From Warburgia ugandensis (Eukaryota; Streptophyta; Magnoliopsida; Canellales; Canellaceae), in the NCBI GenBank assembly GCA_035236585.1, contig CP141130.1, positions 31,259,501-31,323,500 on the forward strand: a stretch of 64,000 nucleotides of DNA, given 5' to 3'. Below, in pieces: positions 50,375 to 60,990 of the stretch. The translations under genes were made by a program, and so were the position numbers. Below the pieces are notes generated by a model. The model made no database searches. It saw only the letters and a program-made list of their open reading frames with translations, and was not told where the DNA came from. Each line of letters begins with the position of its first letter. Within the stretch, counting starts at the first letter, position 1.

Positions 50375-52163
50375 TGTCCATATTTGTAAAAAAAATAACT
50401 TTTGTATTGTTTAGTGTATTTAATTAATCATTTTTCATACTTATAGATAGATTTTCACTAAACAATTTATTTGTCATCTAACCTTAATTTAGTATATTTT
50501 TAGGGTCAGATAGACATTCAAAAGTAAGTATGCATTAAACCATGTAAAAATGATACTAATTGGAACCTTTCTATATTTTGTAGGTTGTGATATGAAGTTG
50601 CTAAGAGAATATATGGTTAGATCTAGCTAGTCAACCTTTTAGATCGCAGATCAAGCTTAGATGAAAACAAATGGTTCATATCAACCCAAAATGGATTTTG
50701 GACAAACCAGATCAAGTCAAGAAGCTATGGCCTATACTCTAACAGATTCCAAGTCTAGAGGGGATGTCAATATATTCTCAAAATAGTTAAAAACCTCATA
50801 AATGTTACTATCTTTTAGAATCCCAGTATACATGAAAAGGTGGCATGTTTTCATGCAACCATTCACCTCCTCATCCACCTTACAAAACTTGCAAATGACG
50901 ACATGCATGCACCACAACAAAAAGAGATGTCCCATGCTAGGCTAAAGAGGAGTCACATGTTTTAAACATTTTCTGAGTTCAAAAGACATGACACCTAGGT
51001 CCCACATGCAGATTACACTTTATATTATTCTCTATTGTCACATGCTAAAAGACCACATTATAACACATTTTATCCCCATTTTATAGTTGGAGAAAAACAT
51101 ATTTTCCAAGAGAAGTAGAAATAAAATCATAATACATATGGAGAAAATGTGTTTTCCATAGTGGGAGACATGTTTCTACTACATAGGAGACATATTTTCC
51201 ATGAGAGAAAAAAAAGGAAATATTACATTGAGGAGAAAAAGGAGCAAAATCATCTACTTTAGAAATGCAAAAATAAGAGATCTATAGCCATGAATTGATG
51301 AGTTTTGTGATGATTCAATGGTTAAGATTTTATGCATATTAGGGCTATTATGAACTACCAGATCTAAATATTTTATAAATTGAAGATGATTGACTAAGAA
51401 TAAAGATTTTTAAGAAGAAATATTGATGTAGCTAGGAAGGAAAGGGGGATGAATATGGACAGTTTGAAGAGATTATGAAGAGCAATCCAAGGGAAAACTT
51501 AAGAGGTATACCAATGAGAGCATGACAAAGGAGAAAATCATCTAAATAAGTAAAATAAAAGAGAGCTACAAGGAAGAAGAGAAATTGTTTTTTATATATA
51601 CATAAAGAGGAGACAATGTCCCACTCTCTTTGACTCTCATCCCTTATATTTTGATCATTTTTTATCTTTTTTGAAAGAGGATGAGAAGTCTTACACTTGG
51701 GGTGGTGGTTGGTTTGGGTTGATTCTCTCTCTTGATGAATGGCACATCAAGAGAGAGGGTCATATGGTTGTGATGGAAGGGGTTTGTATTTTCTTGCATT
51801 GCTTGAAGTGGATCTTAAGAGGCTTTTCAATGTGTGACATGTCAAAAAGGAGACCTTGGGAGTTGATTTCCATTATGAGGAGGGTTTGTTATTTTTAACT
51901 TTCTTTGTAATCTCATCAAGTTATTCTAATATTCTAAAACTTAATTCTCGTAAAAGTTTATTACATTTTTTCTTTTCTTTTCTTTTTTGTTTAGATGCTA
52001 TGTTCTTAGGCGTTTTATTCTTGATTTTATAAGTAGATTTATCTTCTTGCTTTAGTAATAATTTAATTGTTTTGTATTAATTTCTCTTAGATGCTATGAC
52101 TATATGTGCTTTGTTTTAGTTTTTAGTTATGTTCTTATTTTTATACTCTATTCTAGGTTTAGT

Positions 52164-54764
52164 TGTAATGACTCCAATTTTGTAATATTGAAATTCCAAG
52201 TTAAGCAATGAAAAGATCAGTTTTTGAAGATAAGGGCATTTTAGTCATTTCACTATTCACCTTAACTGAACCTAGAAATTTAGTCCTAAAAATGATGCCA
52301 TTAGATGCGTCTCGGAAAAAGGAATCCAACAAGACCAAAATCACCCAAAACGGAGTTAAAATGAGCAAGTTATGGCCCTTTGAAGTTCAGGGGCAAAAAT
52401 GTAATTTTATTAAAAAAACGAATTTACCTTGCAAAAACATAGGGACCCGTTTTGATACGGGCACCCCTTCATCTTCAACCTCTAGAGGGTTCTAGAACAA
52501 CGGTGATTGGAGGAGAAATCACCGCCATTCTGGAGGTTTCTCCACCGCCATTCAAAGGCAGTGAGAGCCCCCTCCAGAACCCTCTCTTAGCTCTATAAAT
52601 AGAGCTCTTGGGCGCCTCTAATGGCAGCCCAAAACGTTGAAGAAAACCCGTTGAGGAGAAGTGACCTAGAGGAGAAAACAAGGAGAAAAACCCAGTAACG
52701 AGCCAGGTACGCCCAAGATCCCTCAAAACCCATCTCCACCATAGTTCCAAGATCAATTTCCCTAGGTTTTTGCATGAAAAACCATGCAAAATGGAGCCCT
52801 GGAGACTCACCAAGGACCCAGGGATGTTCCCTGCGCCGCACTGGTTCCACAAGGTCGAACAAGGGTGTCCTGAGGACGCCCCGGTTCCCCAACGAACAGG
52901 ACGTTCCAGTCGGAATGTCCCATGTCGACGCGGTTTGAAAAACTAAACGGGCACGTCCAGGGACGTGCCCGCAAAAGAGAAAGTCGGGCGGGAAAACTCG
53001 ACGCGTCTGCAGACGCGCCCACTGAGGTGCACGCGTAGCCGTGCAGTGCGCTAGCGCTGCGGGTTTTTTCGTTCCTTAAGGAAGCTAGGGCGCACAATGC
53101 AGACGCGCAGCGCCCTAGCATTCTGTTTTTTTCATTCTTAAGACCCTATGTACGTGCGACACTAAAACGCTTATAACTTGAGATCTAGAGCTCCGATTGA
53201 GGCGCCAAAGGCGTTGTGTTCGTGTCGACGACGTGGACACATCTAAACTATAAAATCCTTGATCAAGGCCCAATCAAAGGTGGGCATGACCCTTAGAATA
53301 GGATGGTGGCGCGTGGCCGCTGGACCTTTGGAAAATTGATAATACCAAGTCCCAATTAGGACCTTAGGACACCCATAGGCATAGAGATGGACCCCTAATG
53401 CCTAAGTAATAAGACCAATTACTCTAAAACCCATAAAAGATAGGCCAAACTAACCTTGAGTCCCCAAACTATGTTTAGGAGCGTCTGAGGACAAAGGGGG
53501 TAGCGCAACCTAGTCAGGTACGTGCTCTATCGCTACTAGATTCTTTTAAAAGAACTATGATTGTTTTGCAAATACATGATTTAAGTATATGACTTGTTTA
53601 ACATGCATGTGACAAATGCTTTATGCATAGACACGTTTTGTGTATACATTATGCATTGATGTGTTTTGCAAACTATTGCATACATTGCATGACCTATGAG
53701 CATTAAGTTCTTGCAAAGATTGCATGTCCTTGAGGGTTGCCAAAAGACGCTGGAGTGTCGAGGGCCAGGCAGTTGTGAGGGACCCAAAGAGGACAGGTTT
53801 TGAATAGAGGTTTTTGGCTTATTTGATCGTACATGATTTGGGCTAGTAAGCTCGTGGGTGCTATGCCGAGGGGTGTGGGTTGGCCACCCAGCCTCTACCA
53901 CTATTAGGTGGATGGGTACCACACCCAAAAAGGGCATGTCCCTGCTTCGATTGCATGTGGTACAGGAGGCTACCACTAGTGTCACAGCACTGGGTCGAAG
54001 TGTCATATGCCCCGTGGAGGTATATGATCCTGTGTCCCTAGGTACCCGGGGACCACAGGGCGGTGAGGTCGTGGGCGTAGTGGGACCCTATGGTTTCATG
54101 GATTTATGTGCATTTCATATGGCATGATATGAGGTTGGTCGACCATACCATACTAGAGATCCATGAGTTGGATTCCATGAAGCATCTTATGCATATCATG
54201 ATGTTATGATATATATGTACATGATACTTTCGATTTTGGATTATGTGATCCTTTAAGTCGTTAGTATTTCAGTTTAACAATGGATTTTAATATCGATGTT
54301 GCACTTAAGTATTCAGACATGCACATGTTTTGAATAAGCATATGATTTTAAAACATCTCATGCATTATAAAACTAGCAGTGATAGGCTCCTACTGAGTAT
54401 AGTATATACTCACCCAATCCTCAATATTTTTCAGACATAAAGTAAATACTTAAGGGCAAGGTACGCTTGTGCTAGGAGACACCCAGACTCAGTACAAGTA
54501 AGTAAACCCCTACCTTATCTTTCAATGTTACTTGATTATAGTTACTCTCTAATAGCTGGGGCTGTGACTAACACTTTGTTGGGAATAATGTTGATTTTAA
54601 ACTTTACCATGGCTAGATAATTTGAGAATGTGTTTTGACACTTAGGGTTTTTATAAAAGATTGTTTTCCAAAAGAAAGAGATTTTCATGCATTTCATACT
54701 TATAAAACAAGAGATCTCGCCTTTTTATCAAAATTGCATCATATAAAAAACCCGGGTCGTCACA
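52164..54764 (+). mobile_element. Solo LTR D, 2.6 kb, perfect target duplication
   Basis: Starts TGTAATGACTCCAATTTTGT and ends CCCGGGTCGTCACA, the same termini as L1 and L2. It is flanked by TTAGT (52159-52163 and 54765-54769); the uninterrupted site is at 38865-38869 in the H 5' LTR. The interior is different from L1: a GC-rich, CpG-rich centre with a palindrome chain, and near 54392 CTACTGAGTATAGTATATAC, a motif seen in long chromovirus LTRs. No internal region, so a solo LTR. The long frames at 52475, 52807 and 53581 on the minus strand arise from GC-rich sequence and show no protein family. Confidence 0.88.
52819..53119 (+). repeat. Chain of short palindromes in LTR D
   Basis: In order: CAGGGA/TCCCTG (52819-52833); GGTGTCC/GGACGCC, one mismatch (52864-52880); GGACGTTCC/GGAATGTCC, one mismatch (52899-52920); GGGCACGTCC/GGACGTGCCC (52949-52970); CGCGTCTGCAGACGCG (53002-53017); TGCACG/CGTGCA (53028-53045); GCGCTAGCGC (53048-53057); TTCCTTAAGGAA (53072-53083); GCTAGGGCGC/GCGCCCTAGC with a 16-base loop (53084-53119). 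Nine dyads in 300 bases, each distinct in sequence. Confidence 0.9.
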
Positions 54765-55703
54765 TTAGTTGTCTTAATCTAATTTACTTTAGGATTAAAT
54801 TTCATGTTGTAGCCATAGTTTATATGCTTGTTTTAGCCTAGAGTTCTATTGAATTTCATGCTAAGATTATCCTAAATTTTAGTGAGATTTTTAACCACCC
54901 TGGGATTGTTTTTTAGCCTTCCTAATCATCGCTAGAAACTTGGCTAACTAAGCTAAGATTAGGAATTTGTTTACTAGTTTTATGCTAGTTTTAGAGTAGA
55001 ATTTAAAAAAAATTTCATGATATTTTTCTACTGATTTTAGGATGAATGTTTCCTAATTTTTTACCTTATTTTATGCTCTTTCTATAGTTTAGATTAGTAT
55101 TCTTGTTAGGTTAAAGTTAGCTTAAATTTTAGGCATTTTTGTTTTTATTGTTTATGAAAGAATTTTAGGATAGATTTGAGTATACTTTTCAAGTTAATCA
55201 TGTGTAACCAATTTAATACCTAGGGTTAGGATGAAATCACATAAAAATTAGTGACTTTAATTATATGAAAGTGACCATTTGATTTATGAATTTAGATTAT
55301 TAATTCTTATGATAAGCTATCCGAATTAATATATATAACTAGTACTCTTTTCATGGGGATTATTAAGTACTTTTATTAGTTCAGGGACTAGTTATGATAT
55401 TTTAATTAACTTAATATGTATAGAATCTTTGATAGTTTGTGATAGTAATAATACAAGTTTTTATTGCATTGATGTTATACTAACATGTAAAATGTAAGTC
55501 TATGGTACCTATATATGCACAGTTATAACTTCAATGTGGTAGATTTCAAAATCCTAGATTCTTAATTTGATAAATTTATCCACTTTTGTATAGTAGTAAT
55601 TTTATTTTCTCATTTGATTTATATTACCTGTACCTGCACATCCATATTCCAATAGACCCTTGCACTTGCGGTAAATTTTAAAATAAGAACATGCACTTAC
55701 TAG

Positions 55704-57100
55704 GCTCCATACAAATTGGAATCAGTCTTTTCTTTGAACTAACACTTGGAATATATTAAAAAGAAAGGAAACATACAATAGTATCATGGGCTATTGATTT
55801 CTTTATGCACATAAAACATCATGGTGCCATCCTTCACTAAAGAATCTCTGAATGGGTTTGCCGAACTTCTAGCTGGTGTTTGGAAGCAGTTTTTTTCCTT
55901 TTCCAAATTTTATATAAAATAAATAGAAACTGAAGAAAAATGTGTTTGGATAGGCAAAATAAATCGCAAAACCAAAAGCAGGCCAAACTGCACTTTAGAA
56001 AAACCCGAGTTGATGGCACTTTGTTTTCCTATTGAAATAAACAAAAACACGGGTTCCTCTTTACTCACCGCTTCCAAACCTGTCTCTCGAAAGGGTTTTT
56101 TTTGTAATCATCTTTGTATTCATCTCCGGTGACTTTAATGTTGTTCTTAGGCATTCTTCAAGTGACTAAAACTATCCTCGGCTTAAAAACTATTTGCTGT
56201 TACAAGATTGCTCTCTTTGTCCCTTAGCTATTAGGTCTGGCCAGTGACTACAATGGATTTCTCCTCTCTCCTCCCTAAATTCAAAACTCTTTGCCATCGT
56301 TGAACTGCTCTTTCTTCCCCTCTATCTATGATCGGCTCAAAAACCCCCTCCCTCTTTGTTCGTCATTTCATCTTTATTAGGACTGGTAATGACAAGAAAG
56401 TTGATAAGAATACCCTCCTTTATTAAATGATAAATATCTTTAAAATAATAACAACAACCATGTAGGTATAAACTAGCCGTGTAGCCAAACATGTCTGGTT
56501 TAACATCTTACAATTTTTATTATTCTAGTTTGAGGGTATAAAAACAAAGACTGAAAAAACCATAACCAGAGACAGACTAAGAATGAGAAAAAGTTGCATT
56601 AGTAATGCTAGAAACAGGATTTTGAATGGATGTACTACTTTACAGTCCCATTAAGTACACGCGCTATAGCAAAAGAAGGTGTACGCCACCACGCATAGTT
56701 AAACTCTGTTTGTCGATTAAAGTTGCTCATCATGTTCAGAATACAAAAGATATCTAAACCATGAGAAATGAATGCATTTGGATGATCTTAATTATTTGTT
56801 TTGGGTTTTTGCAAAAATTAATAAAATTCAGTGGACCTAATCTTTTTACCTATAGAAACTTCTAAAACCATCCACTAAGCATAAATTTCAATACTTAGCC
56901 TGTGTATGCTATTCCTAAGGTGATAAATAACTCAGATCTTCAAAAATAATTTTACCAGACGTGTACACCTTCCTCCCTCCAAAGAGTGTTGGCAAGATTC
57001 TATAAGTAGGGAAGTTAAAAAGAAATAAAGAAAGCCACTATGCGATTAAGGGGTGCTTGGCATTAGCAACTAACATTTGTGGAAGAGAGTCCCAACATGC
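55704..57100. other. Intergenic sequence left of the HVA22-like gene
   Basis: No gene supported. Contains an inverted pair at about 55878-56091 (listed separately), pyrimidine-rich stretches near 56260-56360, and AT-rich sequence. Base composition is closer to the genic region than to the LTRs. Confidence 0.4.
55878..56091. repeat. Inverted repeat, possible foldback element
   Basis: GGTGTTTGGAAGCAGT at about 55877 pairs with ACCGCTTCCAAACCTG at about 56065, an inverted match with one or two mismatches over 16 bases and about 190 bases apart. Inside, TGTGTTTGGATAGGCAAAA resembles small non-autonomous DNA elements of plants. No clear target duplication. Confidence 0.3.
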
Positions 57101-57440
57101 GAAGATGGTTACAAGTGTCCTAAGAAGTGAATGCCGCCCTTAGAGGATTTTTTTGAAAGATCTAAACCCCTCGTCATGTCCACTTTACGGAAATCAAGTA
57201 ACCTAAAAGAAGTCAATGTATTTGAATGATCTTAAGGGCCTCTGAAAGATGAAATAAAAATAGATGATCAGCAGGTGAAGATGCTTACAGGCATCCTAAG
57301 AAGTGAATAATGCCCTTAGAAGATCTATGCCATTCATTATGTTTAGTTTACAGAAATTAACTAGGAGAAGTCAATACATTTGGATGATTCTAAAGGCCTT
57401 TGAAAGATAAAATAAAAATGAAAAATCTTACTTTTTTTTT
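57101..57440 (+). repeat. Tandem duplication, unit about 176 bp
   Basis: Units start at about 57101 and 57277. Both contain GAAGATG, CCTAAGAAGTGAAT, GCCCTTAGA, GAAGTCAAT, TTTGAATGAT or TTTGGATGAT, and GAAAGATGAAATAAAAAT or a variant. A partial third, diverged trace (TGAATGCATTTGGATGATCT) lies near 56768. No coding frame. Confidence 0.7.
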
Positions 57441-58440
57441 TTATCAAAAACTATATAAGCCAAAAGAATTCAAGGGGAATAAAATTTGATCGTCTTAGGC
57501 ATTTCAAACATAAAGAATGGCTTGGATTTACAATATGCTGTCATCACAAACCAAAAAAAGACAGACTTACTTTTCAGTATGCTTGTGAGCATATCGAGAC
57601 ACAAACCCTAGAAAAAAAAAATATGCCAGGGCCTTTTAGAGCAGTTGCGCACGAAGTCTGTAACCTGGGCGGCCATGTTGAGGCTATAGATGGGCTTGGG
57701 CGTCCAACTTTAAAAATAAAATAAAAAGACTGCTAGCGATCCCCACAACCCACCATCTGATTGACAATATCCAAAGTCAATGACCCAAAGTGGCACCTTT
57801 AGCCCAACCCATGACGCTACATAAATCACTCTCGACTGGGAACTTACATAGACCCCTGAGATCAAGGCCCTTCATTTTCGCTTCATTACGACCTGTTACA
57901 CAAATCGAACCTGGAAAAGCATGAATCACCTCACCCCACCAACAGGAAGGGTTTACACAATCTATGAACCATTATTGTGTCTAGATGAACGAAATCCGTC
58001 GTTTGATCTCATGCAAAAGCCACTATAACTACAGTTGGATTGACAACAGCATTCCGTCATGGAATAGTGTATAACGTGATATAAACTTGTTACATGTCCA
58101 TGAGCCAATTACATATGGAACCTCATGATCTTCATCTTTTGGACTACCGATGGGGTAACCTAAAAATCTTACTCGCCATTCATTTCCACTACAAAATGAT
58201 GGCAGTCAGGATCACAAAATAGACATGGATTTATATACACGGCAGATCTAATACTCAAACCATGAAGATGAGCGGTTCAGACCGCCAAAGGTCTGCACCC
58301 CGCTAATGCACTCTGAGCGTGCAATCTGTCAACTCGTTCGCTACGCGCGTACATCATCCAAAGCTCCATCCATAAAAAAAAAAAACACATGTTCCGCCCG
58401 GGAAAGACAAAATGCTTGAAATCCACACCAACCACTGAGA
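57441..58440. other. Upstream intergenic sequence
   Basis: No gene seen on either strand. Contains a hairpin at 58271-58304 (AGCGG and CAGACC pairing with GGTCTG and CCGCT). It leads into the promoter of the HVA22-like gene. Confidence 0.4.
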
Positions 58441-58801
58441 TTTCTTGATCTTACAAAACTCTCTACTGGATAACGGCACGCGTCGCGGACCTTGCCGCTT
58501 TTAAATGCATTCCAGGTGACTTGTGCATGGGAGAAGGCATAAGAGGGTAACTGTCGTATTATATTTCATATGTTTCATCGAATTCTCTGATCTGGTCGGT
58601 TCTTAACCTTGTTCGCCACGTTAAAGGCAGAATCCTATACCATCTCAGATCCTTCCACCTGTCTTTTGGACCCCAATATAAGGATCTTCTCAGAGCTGCT
58701 TCTCCATTAGACCAAACTACTAAACCGTCTTGCCATCCCTTTCATCTCTGCAACAAAATCTCTCTTTTCTTCTTCTTCTTTTATCCCAAAAATTACACAA
58801 A
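58441..58801 (+). promoter_or_regulatory. Promoter and 5' UTR of the HVA22-like gene
   Basis: A TATA-like ATATAAGG lies at 58676-58683, about 120 bases before the ATG, so transcription should start near 58705-58715. Upstream is GCACGCGTCGCG (58476-58487), which resembles the CE3 coupling element (core ACGCGT), and GCCACGTT (58615-58622), which resembles an ABA-response element (ACGT core). Both element types are known to drive the barley HVA22 promoter. The ABA link is inference from motif resemblance. The 5' UTR is rich in CT and ends in AAAATTACACAAA. Confidence 0.5.
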
Positions 58802-59734
58802 ATGGGTCATTTTTGGACTTTCCTCAACTATCTCCATTCCATTGCCGGGTAACACTGCAAAAACACATTCTGATTTCCTGTTTTCCGTTACATATTTGCC
58901 CTTTGTTCTCGTTTTAACTACCCCTCTCTGATTCTACTTGCAGGCCTTCGGTGATGCTTTTATATCCTCTGTAAGAAACTCGGACCCTCTTTATCTGCAT
59001 CTTTTGAGTTGATCTGTAATTATTTTGTTACTGATTTCTTCATTAATTTTGCTCGCAGATATGCGTCAGTTCGAGCGATCGAGAGCCCATCAAAGCTTGA
59101 TGATGAACAGTGGCTTGCTTACTGGATCTTGTATTCCTTTCTTACTCTCTCTGAAATGGTCGCAGAACCAATTTTACGATGGTAAGATGACTGTCGTCTA
59201 AGTTCCCAGATTGTTCACCTTAGATAGTAACGCCAGTCAGGATGGATCTTTACCGTTGGCTGGTGGGCTCATCTAATTATTGGAGAACCCTTTTTTTCTT
59301 TTTCTTTTTTTCTAATGAGGGTCTTTAATACTGTTTTCGTGCTTTTGGTGATGGAAGGATACCAATATGGTACCAAGTAAAGGTATTGTTTGTGTCGTGG
59401 TTGGTGCTGCCACAATTCAGAGGGGCGTCTTTCATATACGAGAGGTTCGTGAGAGAACAACTGAGAAAACTGAATGGCAAGAACATTAGTACTAAAAAAG
59501 TGAGTTGCTTATTGCATTTCTTTTATTTATTTATTTTTCCTGTTTTGGTGGTCATAATTTCTTGATCTTCTCATGTTACTCTTTTTTCCTCTGTTGGAAA
59601 TACATCTCTTATAATAGTGGTTGAGAAAATTTAGACAGAGAAAAAAATTGGGTTTCCTTGTGGAATCTTGTCGTAGAGGGTTCTTCAATTATTGATTAAT
59701 GTCTTTGGATCCGCAGGAACACGAGCCATATTGA
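58802..59734 (+). CDS. HVA22-like protein (TB2/DP1/HVA22 family), five exons
   Basis: Exons 58802-58848, 58944-58970, 59059-59181, 59358-59499 and 59717-59734 join to 118 codons plus TGA; all four introns are GT-AG. The protein starts MGHFWTFLNYLHSIAG and contains YPLYASVRAIESPSKLDDEQ, WLAYWILYSFLTL, IPIWYQVKVLFVSWLVLPQF and RGASFIYERFVREQ, the hallmarks of the family; the tail is KKEHEPY. Length and these motifs match small plant HVA22 proteins. Hydrophobic segments fall near residues 15-30, 46-62 and 73-88. Family members are ER membrane-shaping proteins related to yeast Yop1 and are often induced by ABA, drought or cold. The frame is intact, so the gene is probably functional. The subgroup (e-like) is inferred from length only. 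Confidence 0.93.
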
Positions 59735-60020
59735 AGAGGATGCTTCTAGATCTGTTTCTTTTCTTTTTCTGTTTCTGTTTCTTTTTCTTTTTGGTTTTTG
59801 TTGATACTTTTGCTCTTTCTTTGATGTTTATCACATAATTACCTTTACTCTTTATCTTCTTAATTTAGTTACTTGTTTATAAAGCAAGGCTTGTATTTGG
59901 GATTTGTTTTGTATAACGTGACTATTCTACAACGGTGTTAGCAATGCTTGCCGAAGCATTTGGATTATTATAATGTAACTACCTAAGTGATTAATATTGT
60001 TGACTTGAATAATTAATGAA
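59735..60020 (+). other. 3' UTR of the HVA22-like gene
   Basis: T-rich sequence after the stop, with a TTTCTTTTTCTGTTTC stretch. A possible polyadenylation signal AATAAT lies at 60008-60013, with TAATGAA after it. The exact end cannot be read from sequence alone. Confidence 0.45.
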
Positions 60021-60504
60021 AAGCAGAATGAGAGATGGCCGGCCACACGGCAGGTCGACGTGACTGGCTTCGCAAATCTGATGGGCCCATCATTTGAAAT
60101 CACCAAAACTCATCTCCATTTGATAGTGAGGCTGGTTGAGTCAACTCAAAGCAGACTCGTGAGTGACGCGAAAATAATTGTGTAATATTTATGATAATTT
60201 TGTTTATATTGAGCTATGTATATATTTTTACTCATTTATGCACAAATTAAGGCTGGGCGGGACGGTTAGTATGTATTGTTGTTTTGTTCGAGGTCTTGTG
60301 ATTATGGTCACAAAAGATCTTGACTTTTTTGTGCTTCGGCTTTTTTCCTAAATTTTAAGAAATTAATATAAGTTTTTCTAGTAAAATTTTAAATTCAAAA
60401 TTGAATTTTAAATTTTCTTAAAATTTAAAATAATATTTATAGATTCTGTTAAAAATTCAAATACAAAGGTTAAACTTATACATAAAAAATGTAGGGAGGT
60501 TAGA
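60021..60504. other. Intergenic sequence right of the HVA22-like gene
   Basis: No gene seen. Begins moderately GC-rich (GATGGCCGGCCACACGG near 60034) and turns AT-rich with a near-palindromic AT block at about 60381-60430. Confidence 0.4.
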
Positions 60505-60990
60505 GGGCGGTCCCAAAGAAAGAATGTGGTGTTATAGGATGATAGACTTGGAGTGATTGTGAGATTTTAGTCTCGCATTGTTTAAGGAAAAGAAGTCAAA
60601 CTAGTTATAAGGCTTAGTACATATGTATTTTTCTTTCAAAAAAGAGTAAAATTGTGAAGCTTAAGCCAAGGCGGGCAATATATATACTGTTGGGACTTGT
60701 GGTTTGTTTGGTGGACCTAAATCGTGGTTGTACGCAAGGTGCTCCTTGAGGGGGACAGGAGCCTAGCTGGCAGTCTTGGTGGGCAGTTCTAAAGAGAGGA
60801 TGTTAAGCTATAGGATGCCACGCTTCGGATGATTTTAAGAATTTAGTGAGAAGTCTAAGCTAATTATAAGATTTGGATATCTCATATCGTACATGTTTTC
60901 TTTACGAGAAAGAACAATAGTCAAAGTGCACAATATAAGTACTAACCTCATGTCAAAGTAGGCAATGTATGTACTGTTAGGATTTAGGTC
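60505..60990 (+). mobile_element. LTR-like or TRIM-like direct repeat pair
   Basis: Two diverged copies about 276-286 bp apart. Copy 1 has GGTCCCAAAGAAAGAATG (60509), GTTATAGGATG, and GGCGGGCAATATATATACTG then TTGGGACTT (60670-60698). Copy 2 has AGTTCTAAAGAGAGGATG (60785), GCTATAGGATG, and TAGGCAATGTATGTACTGTT then AGGATTT (about 60959-60985). AGTCTCGCATTGTTTAAGGA at 60564 resembles the CCCACATTGG motif of plant Copia and TRIM LTRs. No coding sequence. A TRIM is the best fit but ends are not resolved. Confidence 0.4.

Larger units (their letters stand above)
50375..55703 (+). mobile_element. 3' LTR of element H, interrupted by LTR D
   Basis: Two pieces, 50375-52163 and 54770-55703, align in order with the 5' LTR of H. 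They contain the intact sites into which S1 (51040) and E2 (51111) were inserted in the other LTR. The right end, CCTGTACCTGCACATCCATA then CACTTGCGGTAAATTTTAAA, matches the 5' LTR end at 39891-39935. Sequence after about 55703 no longer matches. No target duplication paired with the left side was found. Non-coding, including the frame at 51671. Confidence 0.75.

Noticed and set aside
52819..53119. CRISPR-like array as an explanation for the regular dyads
   Set aside because: The dyads differ from one another in sequence and there are no identical direct repeats with spacers; this is plant LTR DNA.
52475..53121. Three overlapping minus-strand frames of 95-125 residues
   Set aside because: They overlap each other in different frames within the CpG-rich centre of LTR D and show no protein family.
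53581..54006. 141-residue minus-strand frame, the longest in the window
   Set aside because: It lies inside LTR D, has no recognisable domain and overlaps a plus-strand frame; stops are simply rarer in this GC-richer sequence.
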